A stretch of DNA of 5,616 nt, taken from positions 1 through 5,616 of the forward strand of contig CAYNFH010000318.1 of NCBI GenBank assembly GCA_964396385.1, in the 5' to 3' direction. Position numbers and translations under genes: made by a program. Below are positions 5,152 through 5,616 of this stretch, one piece after another. The stretch is from CAYNFH01 sp964396385. Lineage in GTDB: Bacteria; Armatimonadota; Chthonomonadetes; Chthonomonadales; CAJBBX01. The notes below the pieces were generated by a model. The model did not search any database and was not told the DNA's origin. It worked only from the letters and a program-made list of their open reading frames with translations. Every line of letters begins with the position of its first letter. The stretch's first letter is position 1.

Positions 5152-5616
5152 ATGGCAGCGAAAGAGCTGAGATTTGACGAGGATGCACGCCGCTCGCTGG
5201 AGCGCGGGGTCAACACCCTCGCCGAAGCGGTCAAGGTCACCCTGGGACCGCGCGGGCGCTACGTAGTGCTGGAGAAGAAGTTCGGGTCGCCGTCGCTGGT
5301 GGATGACGGCGTCACCATCGCCAAGGAGATCGAGGTCGAGGACCCGTTCGAGAACATGGGCGCCCAGCTCGTTCGCGAGGTGGCGTCCAAGACGAACGAC
5401 GTGGCGGGCGACGGCACCACCACCGCCACCGTGCTGGCCCAAGCCATTGTGCGCGAGGGTCTGAAGACGGTCGCGGCCGGCGCGAACCCCATGCAAGTGA
5501 AGAAGGGCATCGACCGCGCGGTGCAGTCCGCGGTGGAGGAGATCCAGAAGGTCTCCACGCCGGTCAACACCAAGGAGGACATCCTCCGCGTAGCCACCAA
5601 CTCCGCCAAGAACACG
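5152..5616 (+). CDS. groEL: Chaperonin GroEL (Cpn60), N-terminal part (3' end outside window)
   Basis: The first 155 of roughly 540 residues are present and the frame runs off the window end. GroEL is the ATP-driven double-ring chaperonin that encloses unfolded proteins under the GroES lid. The N-terminus MAAKELRF is typical. Nucleotide-binding elements align with E. coli numbering without gaps: T30-L-G-P-R-G, D52-G-V-T and D87-G-T-T-T-A-T-V-L. F-E-N-M-G-A-Q (66-72) is also present. Only the N-terminal equatorial domain and the start of the intermediate domain are covered, so the C-terminal tail type cannot be seen. The ATG is preceded by GGAGGA at 5142-5147. The gap to groES is 110 bp, longer than in many groESL operons because of the repeat array. 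There is no separate promoter or second CIRCE in the gap, so it is expected to depend on the groES promoter. Confidence 0.98.
   Translation, partial: MAAKELRFDEDARRSLERGVNTLAEAVKVTLGPRGRYVVLEKKFGSPSLVDDGVTIAKEIEVEDPFENMGAQLVREVASKTNDVAGDGTTTATVLAQAIVREGLKTVAAGANPMQVKKGIDRAVQSAVEEIQKVSTPVNTKEDILRVATNSAKNT

Overview
This is a GC-rich bacterial chromosomal window of mostly housekeeping genes. Three things point to a member of the broad Terrabacteria assemblage (for example Armatimonadota or Chloroflexota) rather than a proteobacterium. A perfect CIRCE operator precedes groESL. There is a Firmicutes-type coproheme decarboxylase (HemQ/ChdC), which belongs to the coproporphyrin-dependent haem pathway. 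A WD40 propeller protein is also present. The phylum cannot be fixed from the sequence alone.

Layout. 1-890 (+) is the 3' part of a WD40-repeat gene that enters from the left. 894-949 is a spacer built from eight 7-bp units. 979-1734 (+) is hemQ/chdC. It converges, with only 19 bp between the stops, on 1754-2815 (-), a BMP-family substrate-binding lipoprotein. 2827-2910 holds two arrays of 8-bp units in opposite orientation. 2914-4461 (-) is lpdA, dihydrolipoyl dehydrogenase. It lies upstream of the lipoprotein gene on the same strand and may be co-transcribed with it. 4462-4750 is a divergent control region. It holds the lpdA promoter facing left, then the groESL promoter facing right, a CIRCE operator, and a roughly 110-nt leader that can fold. 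4751-5041 (+) is groES. 5041-5104 is a second inverted array, of 7-bp units. 5152 to the window end (+) is the N-terminal part of groEL.

Function. groES and groEL form one heat-shock operon, very probably repressed by HrcA through CIRCE. The lpdA product is the E3 flavoprotein of 2-oxoacid dehydrogenase or glycine cleavage complexes, and no E1 or E2 gene is nearby. The BMP-family protein is the binding component of an ABC importer, probably for a nucleoside or similar small molecule. Its permease and ATPase genes are not adjacent. HemQ finishes haem b synthesis. No evident pathway links these genes.

The least ordinary feature is the spacers. Three intergenic gaps each carry a short-period (7 or 8 bp) tandem array. 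Two are arranged as head-to-head inverted arrays able to form long hairpins, and one of these splits groES from groEL. No mobile element, CRISPR array, tRNA or rRNA was seen.
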